Source of the DNA: Hippopus hippopus
Taxonomy: Eukaryota > Mollusca > Bivalvia > Cardiida > Cardiidae
Reading direction: 5' to 3'
Length of the DNA stretch: 64,000 nt
Assembly: GCA_946811185.2 (NCBI GenBank)
Contig: OX328112.1
Span: 2,046,001-2,110,000 of the forward strand
The notes below the pieces were generated by a model, which was not told where the DNA came from, ran no database searches, and was given only the letters and a program-made list of their open reading frames with translations. The translations under genes and the position numbers were made by a program. Shown one piece after another: positions 22,209 through 32,440 of this stretch. Position 1 is the stretch's first letter. Every line of letters begins with the position of its first letter.

Positions 22209-22470
22209 ATATGGCTTGCAACATGCCAAAAGGGGCATTCAGACATTTGTGTAAAGTGTCATCTCGGATTAGCCTGCAACAGTGCTAATCCGAAACAACA
22301 CTTGCCATTTTTATGTAATTTTCTGTTTTGCCCAAGTCTACTGATGAACAAAATCTAATGTAGTCATAAAGTGCCTTCTCGGATTAGCCTGTGCAGATTT
22401 CACAGGCTGATCCAAGACGACACTTTATGCAAGCGTCCGAATGCCCCTTTTCAGGTGTTGCAAGCCATAT
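22209..22470. mobile_element. MITE with ~65-bp TIRs
   Basis: Both ends begin ATATGGCTTGCAACA and continue through AAAAGGGGCATTC, an AAAGTGTC block and GGATTAGCCTG (inverted at the right). The interior holds two hairpins built on GGATTAGCCTG/CAGGCTGATCC, near 22258-22300 and 22370-22425. This cruciform-rich repeat type is common in some bivalve genomes. Confidence 0.8.
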
Positions 22471-22603
22471 CATTTATACATTTCTGAGTGACGGAGCAAT
22501 CCTGGTTCATTTGTTGGAGCTATAGATAGGGTTACCGTAAATTCTTACATTTTCCGGAGTTCTGACATACAACAAATTGAGCAGATTCAAGAAATAATAT
22601 CTT

Positions 22604-22813
22604 TTAACTCTTTACCACACAGACCCAGAGAAAGAAAGCTTTTGAAAACATTGTAGAAGGAGAAAATGCTGTTAACTAGCATTTTTTCCTTTTTCCACAA
22701 TGTTTTCTAGCCTTCCGAAATCAAATTTCAATTTTTGAGTCACATTTATTTGTCGTCTGCAAATGCTTTCAATTTGGACTAGTCCAAAATTTTGTTGTTT
22801 GGTAAAGAGTTAA
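22604..22813 (-). mobile_element. TTAA palindrome MITE
   Basis: Begins TTAACTCTTTACCACACAG and ends TTTGGTAAAGAGTTAA. The palindrome core is shortened (GCTGTTAACTAGC), and the segment next to the left TIR is deleted. Confidence 0.85.
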
Positions 22814-23567
22814 GACATCAGTTCATGGAGGTCCTCAAAAACAATCAAGACTCAGTGTTGCTGTGGATGCATGTGTTTGCCATGGAGAAGTACCAAGATC
22901 TCATATAGTTTTGGGTTATACATCAGTGTAAAATTTTATGTAACACTAATCAAATAAGCTCACTGATATGTTTGTATGCAAGTTATTGATTTTCTGTAGC
23001 TTGTGTAGTTGCATAGTACTTGTTAGACAAAGTTAACCCTTGTTGATTTAGTGCATAGGCACCTGGTTTCCATGACTTTAAGTTTCACTACTTACATTTA
23101 TTTCTGTATATTATCAATACTGGAAGGTTTGCAGCAGCCATGTTTTAAAGCAAAGGAAGTTTGTTCATATTACACCGGTTCCTGGATCTAGTGCTAAATG
23201 AATAAACAAAAAAAGACACAGTAGTAAGTCAGCTCTTAGCCCTGATCCTGCTTAACAGATCAAATGAAACTTTCAAGCCATGGTAAGATGCATTTGATGA
23301 TATTTTAATATTGTTTGGAAAAAAATATCTTCTTTTAGGGCAGTGTAAATCTAAGATCGGACTGCACATTAGGTGCAATCTGATCTTGATCTATATTGTC
23401 TTCAATAGGTCAGTGAGTTGTGCTTAGCAACCTAAGGGTTAAGATTTAGGTATTGTAATTTCTGCTCATAAAGTTGATAAAGAAGAGGATAGTAATGACC
23501 CTGGGTTAGACTGAACATAGATGAGCAGTTGGTTTGTGCTTGACAATCTGCACAAGCAATTGACTCT

Positions 23568-23715
23568 AAATCTTTGCCACACAATCCCGACTTTTAACGA
23601 CCCTAAGAAAGAGGCCTTTTGAAAACATTGTGGGAGAAGGAGAAAATGCTGGTAACCAGCATTTTCTCCTTTTCCCACAATATTTTCTATCCTATCAAAG
23701 TCAGAAATCATCATA
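23568..23715 (-). mobile_element. TTAA palindrome MITE, right part lost
   Basis: CTTTGCCACACAATCCCGAC leads into a well-kept palindrome (GAAAATGCTGGTAACCAGCATTTTC). Similarity stops after TCAGAAATCATCAT; the distal TIR is absent. Confidence 0.75.
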
Positions 23716-24276
23716 TTACCAAGATTTGGTTCTCATTTTAGCACTACAAGGATTGATATACTTGTAAGTTGCAGAGCCTCCAAGATTTTTTTTAGTTCGA
23801 AAGTAACACGTCTCATTGGCTAAATGATTTAGCCAATCACAGACTTCCCAAAACACATCGGTCCGACGGACATGACCGATGAATCTTGACAAGGACCAAT
23901 GATATTTCAGGCTAGATCGGTCCGACTGTCGGGCATTTATTCCAAGCTGTTGAAAACATAATCGCGATGTTTTGGACAAAAATTGCGTCGCTAAAATGTT
24001 ACAAAAGCGCTAAACTGGTAAAAAAAGAAAATTAACGCCAGAGGAGCGCACTGAAAAGAAAAAAGAATATGAGAAAAAGAGACTGGAGAGAAAATTGATC
24101 AAGAAAAGGAAGTAGCAACGAGAATGGTTGGTTTATGACTCGGAAAAGGTGCAAGTGCAGTGCACAGATAGTCCGGATTTTACAGCAAGAAAGTTAGAAC
24201 GGACCAACATCTTCGTAATACAAACATACTTATTCTTGGATGCACAAATTTAATGAATTGACTTGCTTGTACTGTT

Positions 24277-24361
24277 TAGTATTTTCTCCTTTTCCAATAA
24301 TGTTTTCAAAAGCATTTTTCCTCAATGTTGTTAAAAGTCGTGATTGCTTGTTAAGGGGTTA
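24277..24361 (+). mobile_element. MITE right-end fragment
   Basis: TTTTCTCCTTTTCCAATAATG, then TTGTTAAAAGTCGTGATTG and an end at AAGGGGTTAA. Everything left of the palindrome centre is missing. Confidence 0.65.
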
Positions 24362-24723
24362 AATATCAGTGACTTTTGAAAGTCTTGAATGAGTGGAGAA
24401 ATAGTTAAATATCATTATATGCATAAAGTTGATATAGTTGGAACCCTTCTTTCTTATGTTTTCTTTGTTTTTGTTAAATTTGATTTGGTCTGACAGATTT
24501 TTTTCTGTCTGACAGATTTTCAGGCCTTGTCAGACCGAATGTCTGACACTTTTTGTGAACGTTCGGGAAGTGTGCAATCAGAAATATTACTTTCAAATTT
24601 ATAGAATTCTGGAGAATAAGACTAATCTTGAATGTTCTTAATAATGGTTGGTGAATATGGACCATGTACCAGTCTGCTAATGAACAGATTTTACTGAATG
24701 GATCTATGTTTTTACTGCTGAGC

Positions 24724-25011
24724 CCTGGTAGTTCAGTCTGTAGCATACAGGATCAGGGGTTTCTGGTTCAATTTCCAGCCAGGCCATTTTATTTCCAAGG
24801 ATTGATGATAGTCATTGCGACAGGATTCATTCCTGTCTCACCACTGACCATTACTTTGATGATAATGTGGGACAGCAGCCAGTTGCTTGAGAATATTGTG
24901 TGTAGTACTGGTAAAAGAAACTCCAGGAAAGCATGGATAGGTGCACTGGCTGCCACGATATGACTGAAATATTGTTGAAAGTGGCTTTAAACACCATACA
25001 ATCAAAAAACC
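24724..25011 (+). repeat. SINE-A, full length
   Basis: The tRNA-derived head has box A TAGTTCAGTCTG (24729-24740) and box B GGTTCAATTTCC (24765-24776). The body holds GATAGTCATTGCGACAGGAT and GCATGGATAGGTGCACTGGC. The 3' part is TGACTGAAATATTGTTGAAAG, then a ACACCATACAATC tail. Pol III transcription from the head would be expected. Three other copies lie at 36945, 38731 (minus) and 51222. Confidence 0.85.
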
Positions 25012-25370
25012 ATGTTTTTACAGCCCAGAGACAGAAGGCTTTCAAAGTCAGTTTTGGAACAGAAGAAATCCTGGCATCCTGTAGTTCCTCTATTTTCAAA
25101 CAATGATTTCCATCAAATCAGAGATAAATTCTACACTTGACTCATCAGCAAATGCTTTCAGTGCAGTCAAGCTTAAGGTTTGTTGTGTGGTAAAGAGTTG
25201 ACGCAATTATGATTCCCTACATGCATATGCTTTGGTGATTGAGATAAAGAAAATATTGTGGGAGGATGAGAAAATGCTGGTAATGTTATAAGTTTTTTCT
25301 TTTTTCTTCATAATATTTTCAAAAGAAAAGCGTTCTTCATTTGAGTTAAAAAAAAAATATGAATTGGTGG
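25012..25370 (-). mobile_element. Two decayed MITE copies
   Basis: 25012-25202 keeps the CCCAGAGACAGAAGGCTTTC start, a GCAAATGCTTTCAGT block and GTGTGGTAAAGAGTTGA. 25205-25370 keeps only GAAAATATTGTGGGAGGATG and an ATAATATTTTCAAAAG right arm, in the opposite sense. Confidence 0.5.
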
Positions 25371-25457
25371 TAAAAGGGCCAGTTTTCTGATATCTTTGTT
25401 TTACATTGGTTTCATCACTTTTTTTTTTGGTCTTTGTGGCAACTGCTTTTCACATTT

Positions 25458-26130
25458 TTAGCACCACTGGCTGAGGAACAGCAGGCTTACGCCATGGCCA
25501 GGTGTCTGTCCTGCATCAGTGTGTATGTTTGTGTTCGTCTGTTCATGTGTGCGTTAACTTTTCTTTCAAACATCTCTGAAACTACCCATCCATGAATTTT
25601 GATGAAACTTCAGAAATGATCCTGCCATTCCCCTTTTCGGAATTCCATCAAAGAATTTGATTCGAATAAAAAGTCTAGTTGATTTGGCAACAAAACTAAA
25701 CTATATTGAAAATCTCTAAAAATGTTCTTGTCTGAAAGCATGCAGCCTATGGCTGCCAAATTTTGCATGTAGCTCCACCTAATAGACCTCTGCCAGATTC
25801 CTTGAAATTATAGCCCTTGGATCAAAATTACCCCTGTCCCAGGGGTCACAAGTTGAACAAGGGCTTGCATAGTGAACTTTTAAAAATATTTTTTCTTCTA
25901 ATTTGTAAGCATAGGGCTACCAAATTTTGCATGAAGCTTCATTCTAAGGACCCCCAATAGTAATATCAAAATTATAGCCCTGGGGTCATAATTGGTCCCA
26001 TTCCGGGGGTCACAAGTTCTATATGGGCTTATCTAGTAAAGACTTCAAATTCTTTTTTATCATGTTAAGACTCGGACTACCAAATTTAATCTGATTCTTC
26101 ATATGGTAGAGGGTCTATATCAGATAAATG
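25458..26130 (+). mobile_element. Helentron-like family 2 element, 5' part
   Basis: Head TTAGCACCACTGGCTGAGGA, then GCCATGGCCAGGTGTCTGTC. At least two ~165-bp monomers follow (GGTCACAAGTT near 25843 and 26002; GGGCTACCAAATTTTGCATG near 25913). It is broken near 26130 by unrelated sequence containing AATAACGCCCGTCAC. Confidence 0.65.
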
Positions 26131-28030
26131 TTAAAATAACGCCCGTCACTTTTTTCCCCAAGAAGTAAAATTCTAACTGAAAATAATGGAAATTTAGTGC
26201 ATATTGTAGTTTTTTATGATAGATATTAAAAATAATATTGAATTAAAATTGTTGTTCAGTATTACAAAATATTATTTTTAATTATAAAAGTCATCATTTT
26301 TTCGGCACCCCAATAATGACGTGTCGGGTATGGCATGTCAAAGCAGACTAAAGTGGAGTCCTGTTGAAATTTTCCATAGCGTATTCATAATATTTCAAGA
26401 CCAACATGATTTTTCTGGATTGTTTTGTGTTTATTTGACGTTTTTACGTGATTTATTAAATAAAATTCAGTTACCAAAAGACACATAATGCCGGTTACGC
26501 TGTCGGTCAAAAAAGCGATTTTTTTGTTTGATCCGAGACGAGGAACTCGTCTCAAAACCGGACAGCTTTATTATATCCATTTCAAGAGCGGTTGTTATAC
26601 TGCTGATTTATGGCTTTTACTGATTGAAAGATCATTTGTTCTTCAAAATAAGACCGAGTTTTTACACCTACGGTATCTGTTGGTCAACTTCGTAACCTCC
26701 GATCAAATCGTCGTATCACGTAATGTAAAAGAATACTCGAATAATTTTTGCGCTGAACGAAGTTGTATCAATACCGTCTAGTGGACTACGTCATCAGTTT
26801 TTGTGATCGAGCTTTCTCATCGACGACAACAAGGTAAGTGATCTGTCGGTCAACTATTTTTTCCATTGTAACTTCCGTCACTTACTTGAAATATTATGTT
26901 CTTGTTGTCGCTTGATATCCAATGGTTTCTTAAGCGTATTCTTTTGATAATAATGTCCAACAAAGGCTGGAATTTTGAGAAGAGGTGACAGATTTCCGAC
27001 AATTACAATCGGCCGTTACAAATTGACAGAACAATGTCTGATGCAGCATTAGGTTTGACACGATTGTTTTGCCCCGGGATGTCAGAGATAACTGCCGAAC
27101 AGATATCACTTGGTTTTAGCAACAAAGTACTTGTACAGTCTGGGATATTTATCCATTATTTTATTTTTCAAGTTAGTTGTTCTATTTAATCAAATTAATC
27201 GGTATATCCCTGAATTATTCCCCACCTGAACAAAATTTAAAATGCCCGTTACATTTTGACATTATTTTCATTGTATGGAAGTAATAGTAGACAGGAAAAA
27301 GTTTTCAATAGTAATATCTGGTCAAATTTTGTTCTCATGAACAAAACAAGTTTTTATTATGAACAAATATCCATCGACACTGGAAAATTCCCATAAGGTT
27401 TTGGTTTTTTGTCATTGAATTTTTTTCTTTGGAGCAAAATCAAGTTGATCTGTACAGTGTAATAGTAAATTCCATTACATTTTGACTTTTTTTTTTATTG
27501 ATGTTAAATTCATGCTAAAACTTTGACAGTTTATAATATAGATCTCTGTTCTTACTTTATATTTACTTTAAACTTAGACAAGCTGTTAACTATCAAAAAG
27601 GGGATCTGTACAACAAGGGTAGGTTACCATCAAAGTATTTTTCGACTCAGAATTTCCACTGAAAATCAAGAAACAACAGCGAAGTGTTGGCACCAGCATG
27701 CGGTGCTGTTGTTATCTGTCCTACCCACAGTAAAGGCTATGTGTATATAAATTTGCTCGGATACTAGATATTGATAACATTGAGGCCATTCCTAGTATTT
27801 TGACCATCATTAATAGGGCTGCCTAAAACCAAATTGTGTGCAGCATCTCAAATTCAGAGTTGAAATTTTATCTAATTTTAGCAATCAAGTAGCCATTGTA
27901 AAAGTCTTCAAAAAAGAATGAAGATGTCAACATACAGGACCTCTGTCACCATAAATTCACTCACAGCTGCTGAAAGACCTGTCTAAAAGGTAATATTTCA
28001 TATTTCATCTGCAATATTTGTGTTTAGTTT
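26131..28030. other. Unassigned interval, possibly an old TIR element
   Basis: Starts with TAACGCCCGTCAC, like the 30239 element, and has AAATGCCCGTTACATTTTGA at 27240. A 97-codon frame at 26488-26781 (start MPVTLSVKK) has no motif that I recognise. I cannot set borders. Confidence 0.35.
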
Positions 28031-28039
28031 AAACATATT

Positions 28040-28245
28040 TATTTTACATCGATTGAGAAATAAGTTCTAACATCTTAAACTAATCTCTCTCGATTCTGCT
28101 TCCTGGGAACTACACCAGTACTCGCGCCGAATGTGTGGGCCAATGAAAAATCCCAAAGTTGACACCCGCTCCTGGGTATTAAACTCATGACCTTTAGGTC
28201 ACGAGGCCGACACTCTACCTCATGACCACGGACACCACACAGTAT
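28040..28245 (-). repeat. SINE-C, tRNA-derived
   Basis: Read on the minus strand: a GGTAGAGTGTCGG D-arm, a CTCGTGACCTAAAGG anticodon-arm-like stretch and GAGTTTAATACCC as box B, then a body ending TAGTTCCCAGGAAGCAG and TTTCTCAATCGATGTAAAAT. The last part is matched by 41803-41893, which shows it is dispersed. Confidence 0.7.
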
Positions 28246-28394
28246 TTATGTGATGCTATATGGCTAACTTAGATAATTTTATGGACCTCCTCCCAAAAGG
28301 CATAGTGCTAGATCTAACTCTTATCAGTCTAGCAATCTTTCTGAGATTTTGTCTAGAAGCATATTTTGGGACTGGATAGAATTAGCATTTTGTT

Positions 28395-28616
28395 TTTTAC
28401 TCTTTGCCAAATGACAAAATTTTACACTGGCCCAAATTCAAGGCTGTAGCAGAAGATGAATGTGGCCCAGTGGATGAAACCTGACTCTAAAAGGGTAGAA
28501 AATATTGTGAGAAAAAAGATGAAAACTGGTGACCTGCATTTTCTCCTTTTCCCTCAATGTTTTCAAAGTGAGTCTTCCCCAGGGCTATTTAAATTTGGGA
28601 TTTTCAAGTAAAGGGT
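28395..28616 (+). mobile_element. TTAA MITE, eroded
   Basis: ACTCTTTGCCAAATGACAAA, AAAGGGTAGAAAATATTGTG and TGCATTTTCTCCTTTTCCC are clear. The terminal TTAA tetranucleotides are lost. Confidence 0.65.
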
Positions 28617-28784
28617 GGATTTTGGTAGAAGTGTGTGGCAACATTAGTAATCAAATGATGGAAACCAAACTTCATGCCTATTTACCAGTTGATGCCTGAC
28701 ATGGGCCTTGGTAAGCTTACTGAAATTTAGTTAATGTTTAAATGAGGGGCCCTTTTCTCAGAAACTTTTCAGAGTACAGCAAGC

Positions 28785-28915
28785 TTAACTCTTTGCCAAA
28801 CAACCAAATTAAGAGCCTTTGCAGACAACACATAAACGAAGCTCAAATTATGATCTCTGTCTTTGACAGGGTAAAAAACAATGTTGGTACTGATATTTTC
28901 TCCTTTTGCATTTCA
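28785..28915 (+). mobile_element. TTAA MITE, left half
   Basis: TTAACTCTTTGCCAAACAAC and GCCTTTGCAGACAACACA, then a shortened core ending TATTTTCTCCTTTTGC. The right end is missing. Confidence 0.6.
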
Positions 28916-29358
28916 TAACTAATAGTTGGACTGATGTTCATTGCTCTAATCTTTGATTACTTCTTAGAAACTTGTACTTTGACATGGCAAATCTAAGTAA
29001 ACAGTATCTACAATCTATGTTTTGAGTAGTAATAAGCAATGCTGCCATTTTGTCATCTGGGGGAAAAAATCATTCATAGAGCCACGGAAACGGCTATATT
29101 TTGCATTGGGATATGTTTATGTTGTCTTTAATTCCATACATTTCCTTTTTATCTTTTCAGCTGATGCAAACCTGTAGAAAGAAGTGGGTACCAAAGTTTC
29201 GAAAGCCCATATTTTTGTTTTGTACACTGAAGTGACAGAAAATAAATTCATGTATTCCATGTTTCATCTTGGCTTGTCTTTTACTAAAAAGCAAGACATA
29301 CCAGACAACTTAGCTAGCTGTTCATAAAATAAAGTCTATCATACTGTTAAATCTTAAT

Positions 29359-29553
29359 TTAACCCTTTACCACACAATGACGACTTTTAACACCCCTGAG
29401 GAAGAAGCCTTTTGAAAACATTGTGGGAAAAGGAGAAAATGCTGGTAACCCTATCAAAGCAAAATTGCACCATTTGAGCCACTTTAAAATTGTCTTCTGC
29501 AAATGCTTTCAATTTGGATAGGTCTAAAATTTTGCTGTGTGGTAATGGGTTAA
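29359..29553 (-). mobile_element. TTAA MITE with half palindrome
   Basis: TTAACCCTTTACCACACAAT start and TGTGGTAATGGGTTAA end. The sequence runs GAAAATGCTGGTAACC and then straight to CTATCAAAGC, so one palindrome arm has been removed. Confidence 0.88.
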
Positions 29554-29599
29554 ATCATACTTTGTTTCCAGTATACATGTATTAGAACTACTAAGTTGT

Positions 29600-29730
29600 T
29601 CTGGTATGTTTTGCTCCTGTTTCAGAGTATGAGGGGTCCTGTGTGGCACATTATTATGAGTTGTTGTCTTGATATGGCAGAAATAATGTTGAAACGCGGC
29701 ATACAGCACCATTCAATCAAGTATCAGAGT
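29600..29730 (+). repeat. SINE 3' fragment
   Basis: GATATGGCAGAAATAATGTTGAAACG with CACCATTCAATCAAG resembles the SINE-A/SINE-B tail. The head is missing. Confidence 0.5.
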
Positions 29731-29828
29731 ATGTTTGCCCCAGTAACAGAGTATGTTAATTTATCATATTCTGGTTTTACTTGATGTGATAGGTATGTCA
29801 ATGAGATAATTATTGAACAGAAGAAATT

Positions 29829-30910
29829 TCGACCAATGTGTGGCCATAGGCCAGCAGGCTGATGTCATGGCCTGATGTCTGTCATGAGACCCTCAGTCCG
29901 TGCCTTTGTCAGTGCATGCTTCAACTTTTTATCTTAAATATCATCTTCTCTGAAACTACCTATCCAATTTTGATGAAACTTTATAGACATGTTCCTGCCA
30001 TGGTCCTATTCAAAAGTTTTTGAAAGAATATGATTCTTTGAAAAACTGTGGTAGCCATGGCAACAAAACTGAAAAATATTTTATATGTTTGAAAATCTTC
30101 TTGTCTGAAACCATAAGGCCTAGGGCTACCACCCTTCAGCTATTTAATTTTTTGTACACGGCAGACTCAAAGCCCACCAGTCTCTTGAAATACATGAAAA
30201 AACACAAGATAAATTTGAATGGAATATCAAGTCATGTGTAACATCCGTCGCTTTTCTTCATTAGTCAATCTGTCAAATGTAACATCCAGACACATTTATA
30301 TGAAAATAAGGTTAAAATTACGAAATGTATTACAACTATTGCATGCTATAAGGCAATCAACCTTAAATAGTAGAATAACACCTTTACCAAATTGATAATT
30401 AATGCCCTTTCCACAAAGCTGACTTGGTACAAATGTAAAATGCATTGGAAAAATAAGTAACATCCGTCACTTTAAAATAAGCCGCAAAAATGAGAAATGA
30501 AAATCCCTCTTTAGCCAGATATTTGTTTAAAAGAAATACTACTTCTTTAACTCTTTAATGAAAAACTTACGTATACAAATAACAAAATATACAATGTCAT
30601 ATAACTCACGTAAAAATTGACAAGGTAACATCCATCACATTTAATAGGCCATAATTTTTCATTCATAACTTTTATGAAAAATCACAAACTATCTTTTTGT
30701 TGCCAAATTTTGAAACTTTACTAATCATTTTACAAGTATGAAGCAAAAAAATGGCTCAAATAAGATATAAAAAAATTCAGCATGACGGAGGTTATTTTTT
30801 CCATTTATCTGATAAAGGCCCTAGACATCCACCAAGATAGTCCAATTTATATCCCTGGGGTCAAACTTAGCCCCATCCTAGGGATTACAAGTTTTACAGG
30901 GGCTTATAAG
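29829..30910 (+). mobile_element. Helentron-like family 2 element, interrupted
   Basis: The 5' part (29829-30150) has GGCCATAGGCCAGCAGGCTG, GTCATGGCCTGATGTCTGTC, TAGCCATGGCAACAAAACTG and GGCCTAGGGCTACCA. Monomer sequence resumes at about 30808-30910 (CCCTGGGGTCAAACTTAGCC, TTACAAGTTTTACAGGGGC). The gap holds a different repeat at 30239-30800. Confidence 0.6.
30239..30800. mobile_element. Element with TAACATCCGTC ends
   Basis: The left end GTAACATCCGTCGC and the right end, inverted ATAACCTCCGTCATGC, are imperfect inverted repeats. Further inner copies of GTAACATCCGTCAC lie near 30462 and 30627. No ORF. Similar motifs occur at 21149 and 26138. The superfamily is not known to me. Confidence 0.45.
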
Positions 30911-30944
30911 CAAAAAACAGAATTGTCTGGTTCCTAACTAACTA

Positions 30945-31083
30945 ACCAGCATTTTCTCCTTCTCCCACAATGTTTTCTACTCTTCTAAAGTCAAGTTTCA
31001 ATTTTTGAGTGGCGTTTATTTTGTTGTCTGCAAATGCTTTCAATTTGAACAAATCTAAAATTTTGTTGTTTGATAAAGAGTTA
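30945..31083 (-). mobile_element. TTAA MITE, distal half
   Basis: Begins inside the palindrome (ACCAGCATTTTCTCCTTCTC) and runs to TTTGATAAAGAGTTAA. It shares its TTAA with the next copy at 31080. Confidence 0.8.
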
Positions 31084-31141
31084 ACTCTTCACATGACAAA
31101 ATTTCAAACTTGTCTAAATTGAAAGCATTTGCAAACTACAA

Positions 31142-32277
31142 AAAACAAGAGGGCCATGATGGCCCTGTATACTATCGCTCCACTGGCTTTTTAACCCTTT
31201 ACCACGCAAATCAAAGTGTTAATGACCCTGAAAGAGAAGGCTTTCAAAAACATTGTGAGAAAAGGACAACATGTTATCAACCAGTATTTTCTCCTTTTCC
31301 CACAACATTTCCTAACCTATCAAAGATAGAAATAGTCATTTAAGCTACATTTAATTTGTCTTTTTGCAATGGCGTTAAACTTGGTACAGTAAAAAAAAAT
31401 TGTCATTTCTTAAAGAGTAAAATTAATGTATCATGCGCTTAATTGGCATTGACAGAGACATACAGCATAAAAAGTCTGTATGGTAATAAACTTACTTTGA
31501 AAACATAACCTCCACCCTGCCCGCCAAACAAAAACAGTCATATCTTTTTAAATGCAAAGATAATGTCAGTGAATACAAGCAGGTTTATTCATTAGCATGA
31601 AAGGTAAAGTTCTGAAAAAATTTGAGTGATAGAAACCTTACTTTAAATTAAACATTTCATTCATGTGAGCATAACCATTAGCATCAAAATAAATTACTCT
31701 CCCTTAAAACAGAACATTTCCTCTCCAAAAAACTTGAATACCAAACTCCAATAATGTATAAGAGCAGTTTGATAATCAAGGGAGGTAAAGAGTAACAAAC
31801 TTTATCTTGTATAACAGGAGTTATTTCCCTTGATTACTATTTTAAATTTCAGTCACTATATAAGCCCATGTTAACTTGTGATCTCCGTGGCAGAGCCAAT
31901 TTTGTCCCCAGGGCTATAATATGAAGGAATTTGATAGAGGTCCATTAGATAAAGCTACATGCTAAATTTGGTAGCCCTGGGCCTTATGGTTTCAGACAAG
32001 ATTTTCAAAGATGTTCAATTTTTTTCAGTTTTGTTGCCATGGCAACCAGAGTTTTTGAAGGAATCACATTCTTTCAAGAAATTCTAAAGAGGACCATGGC
32101 AGGATGATTTCTGTGAGGTTTCACCAAATTTGGATGGGTAGTTTCAGAGAAGAAGTAGTTTAAAGAAAAAGTTAACGCACAGATGGACTGACGCACGCAC
32201 GCATGGACGGACGGACACACGCACGACGGACACCAGGCCATGACATAAGCCAGCTGGCCTTGGGCCAGTGGAGCTAA
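31142..32277 (-). mobile_element. Helentron-like family 2 element inside a MITE
   Basis: On the plus strand it opens AACAAGAGGGCCATGATGG, GATCGCTCCACTGGC-like, and closes GGCCTTGGGCCAGTGGAGC, TAA: the family 3' end followed by its 5' end. It sits in an A/T run on both sides. A second TTAA MITE lies inside it at 31191. Monomer sequence (GGGCTATAATATGAAGG, TTGGTAGCCCTGGGCC) is at about 31860-32000. Confidence 0.8.
31191..31420 (-). mobile_element. TTAA MITE nested in the Helentron-like element
   Basis: TTAACCCTTTACCACGCAAA follows the CCACTGGCTTT subterminal repeat. A palindrome remnant (CATGTTATCAACCAGTATTTTC) and a degraded distal end (TTCTTAAAGAGTAA) are visible. It is the third level of the nest. 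Confidence 0.75.
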
Positions 32278-32440
32278 AAAAAAACTGTGGCTAAAAAATC
32301 AAAGTTTGTTTTGGGAAGGGTAGAAAACATTGTGGGAAAAGGAGAAAATGCTGGTTACCAGCGTTTTCTCCTTTTCCCACAATATTTTCAAAAGGCTTCT
32401 TTCTCAGGGTTGTTAAAAGTTGGGATTGTGTGGTAAAGGG

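Noticed and set aside
26488..26781. 97-codon ORF MPVTLSVKK as a gene
   Set aside because: No motif, no splice sites of note, and the surroundings look like an old repeat.
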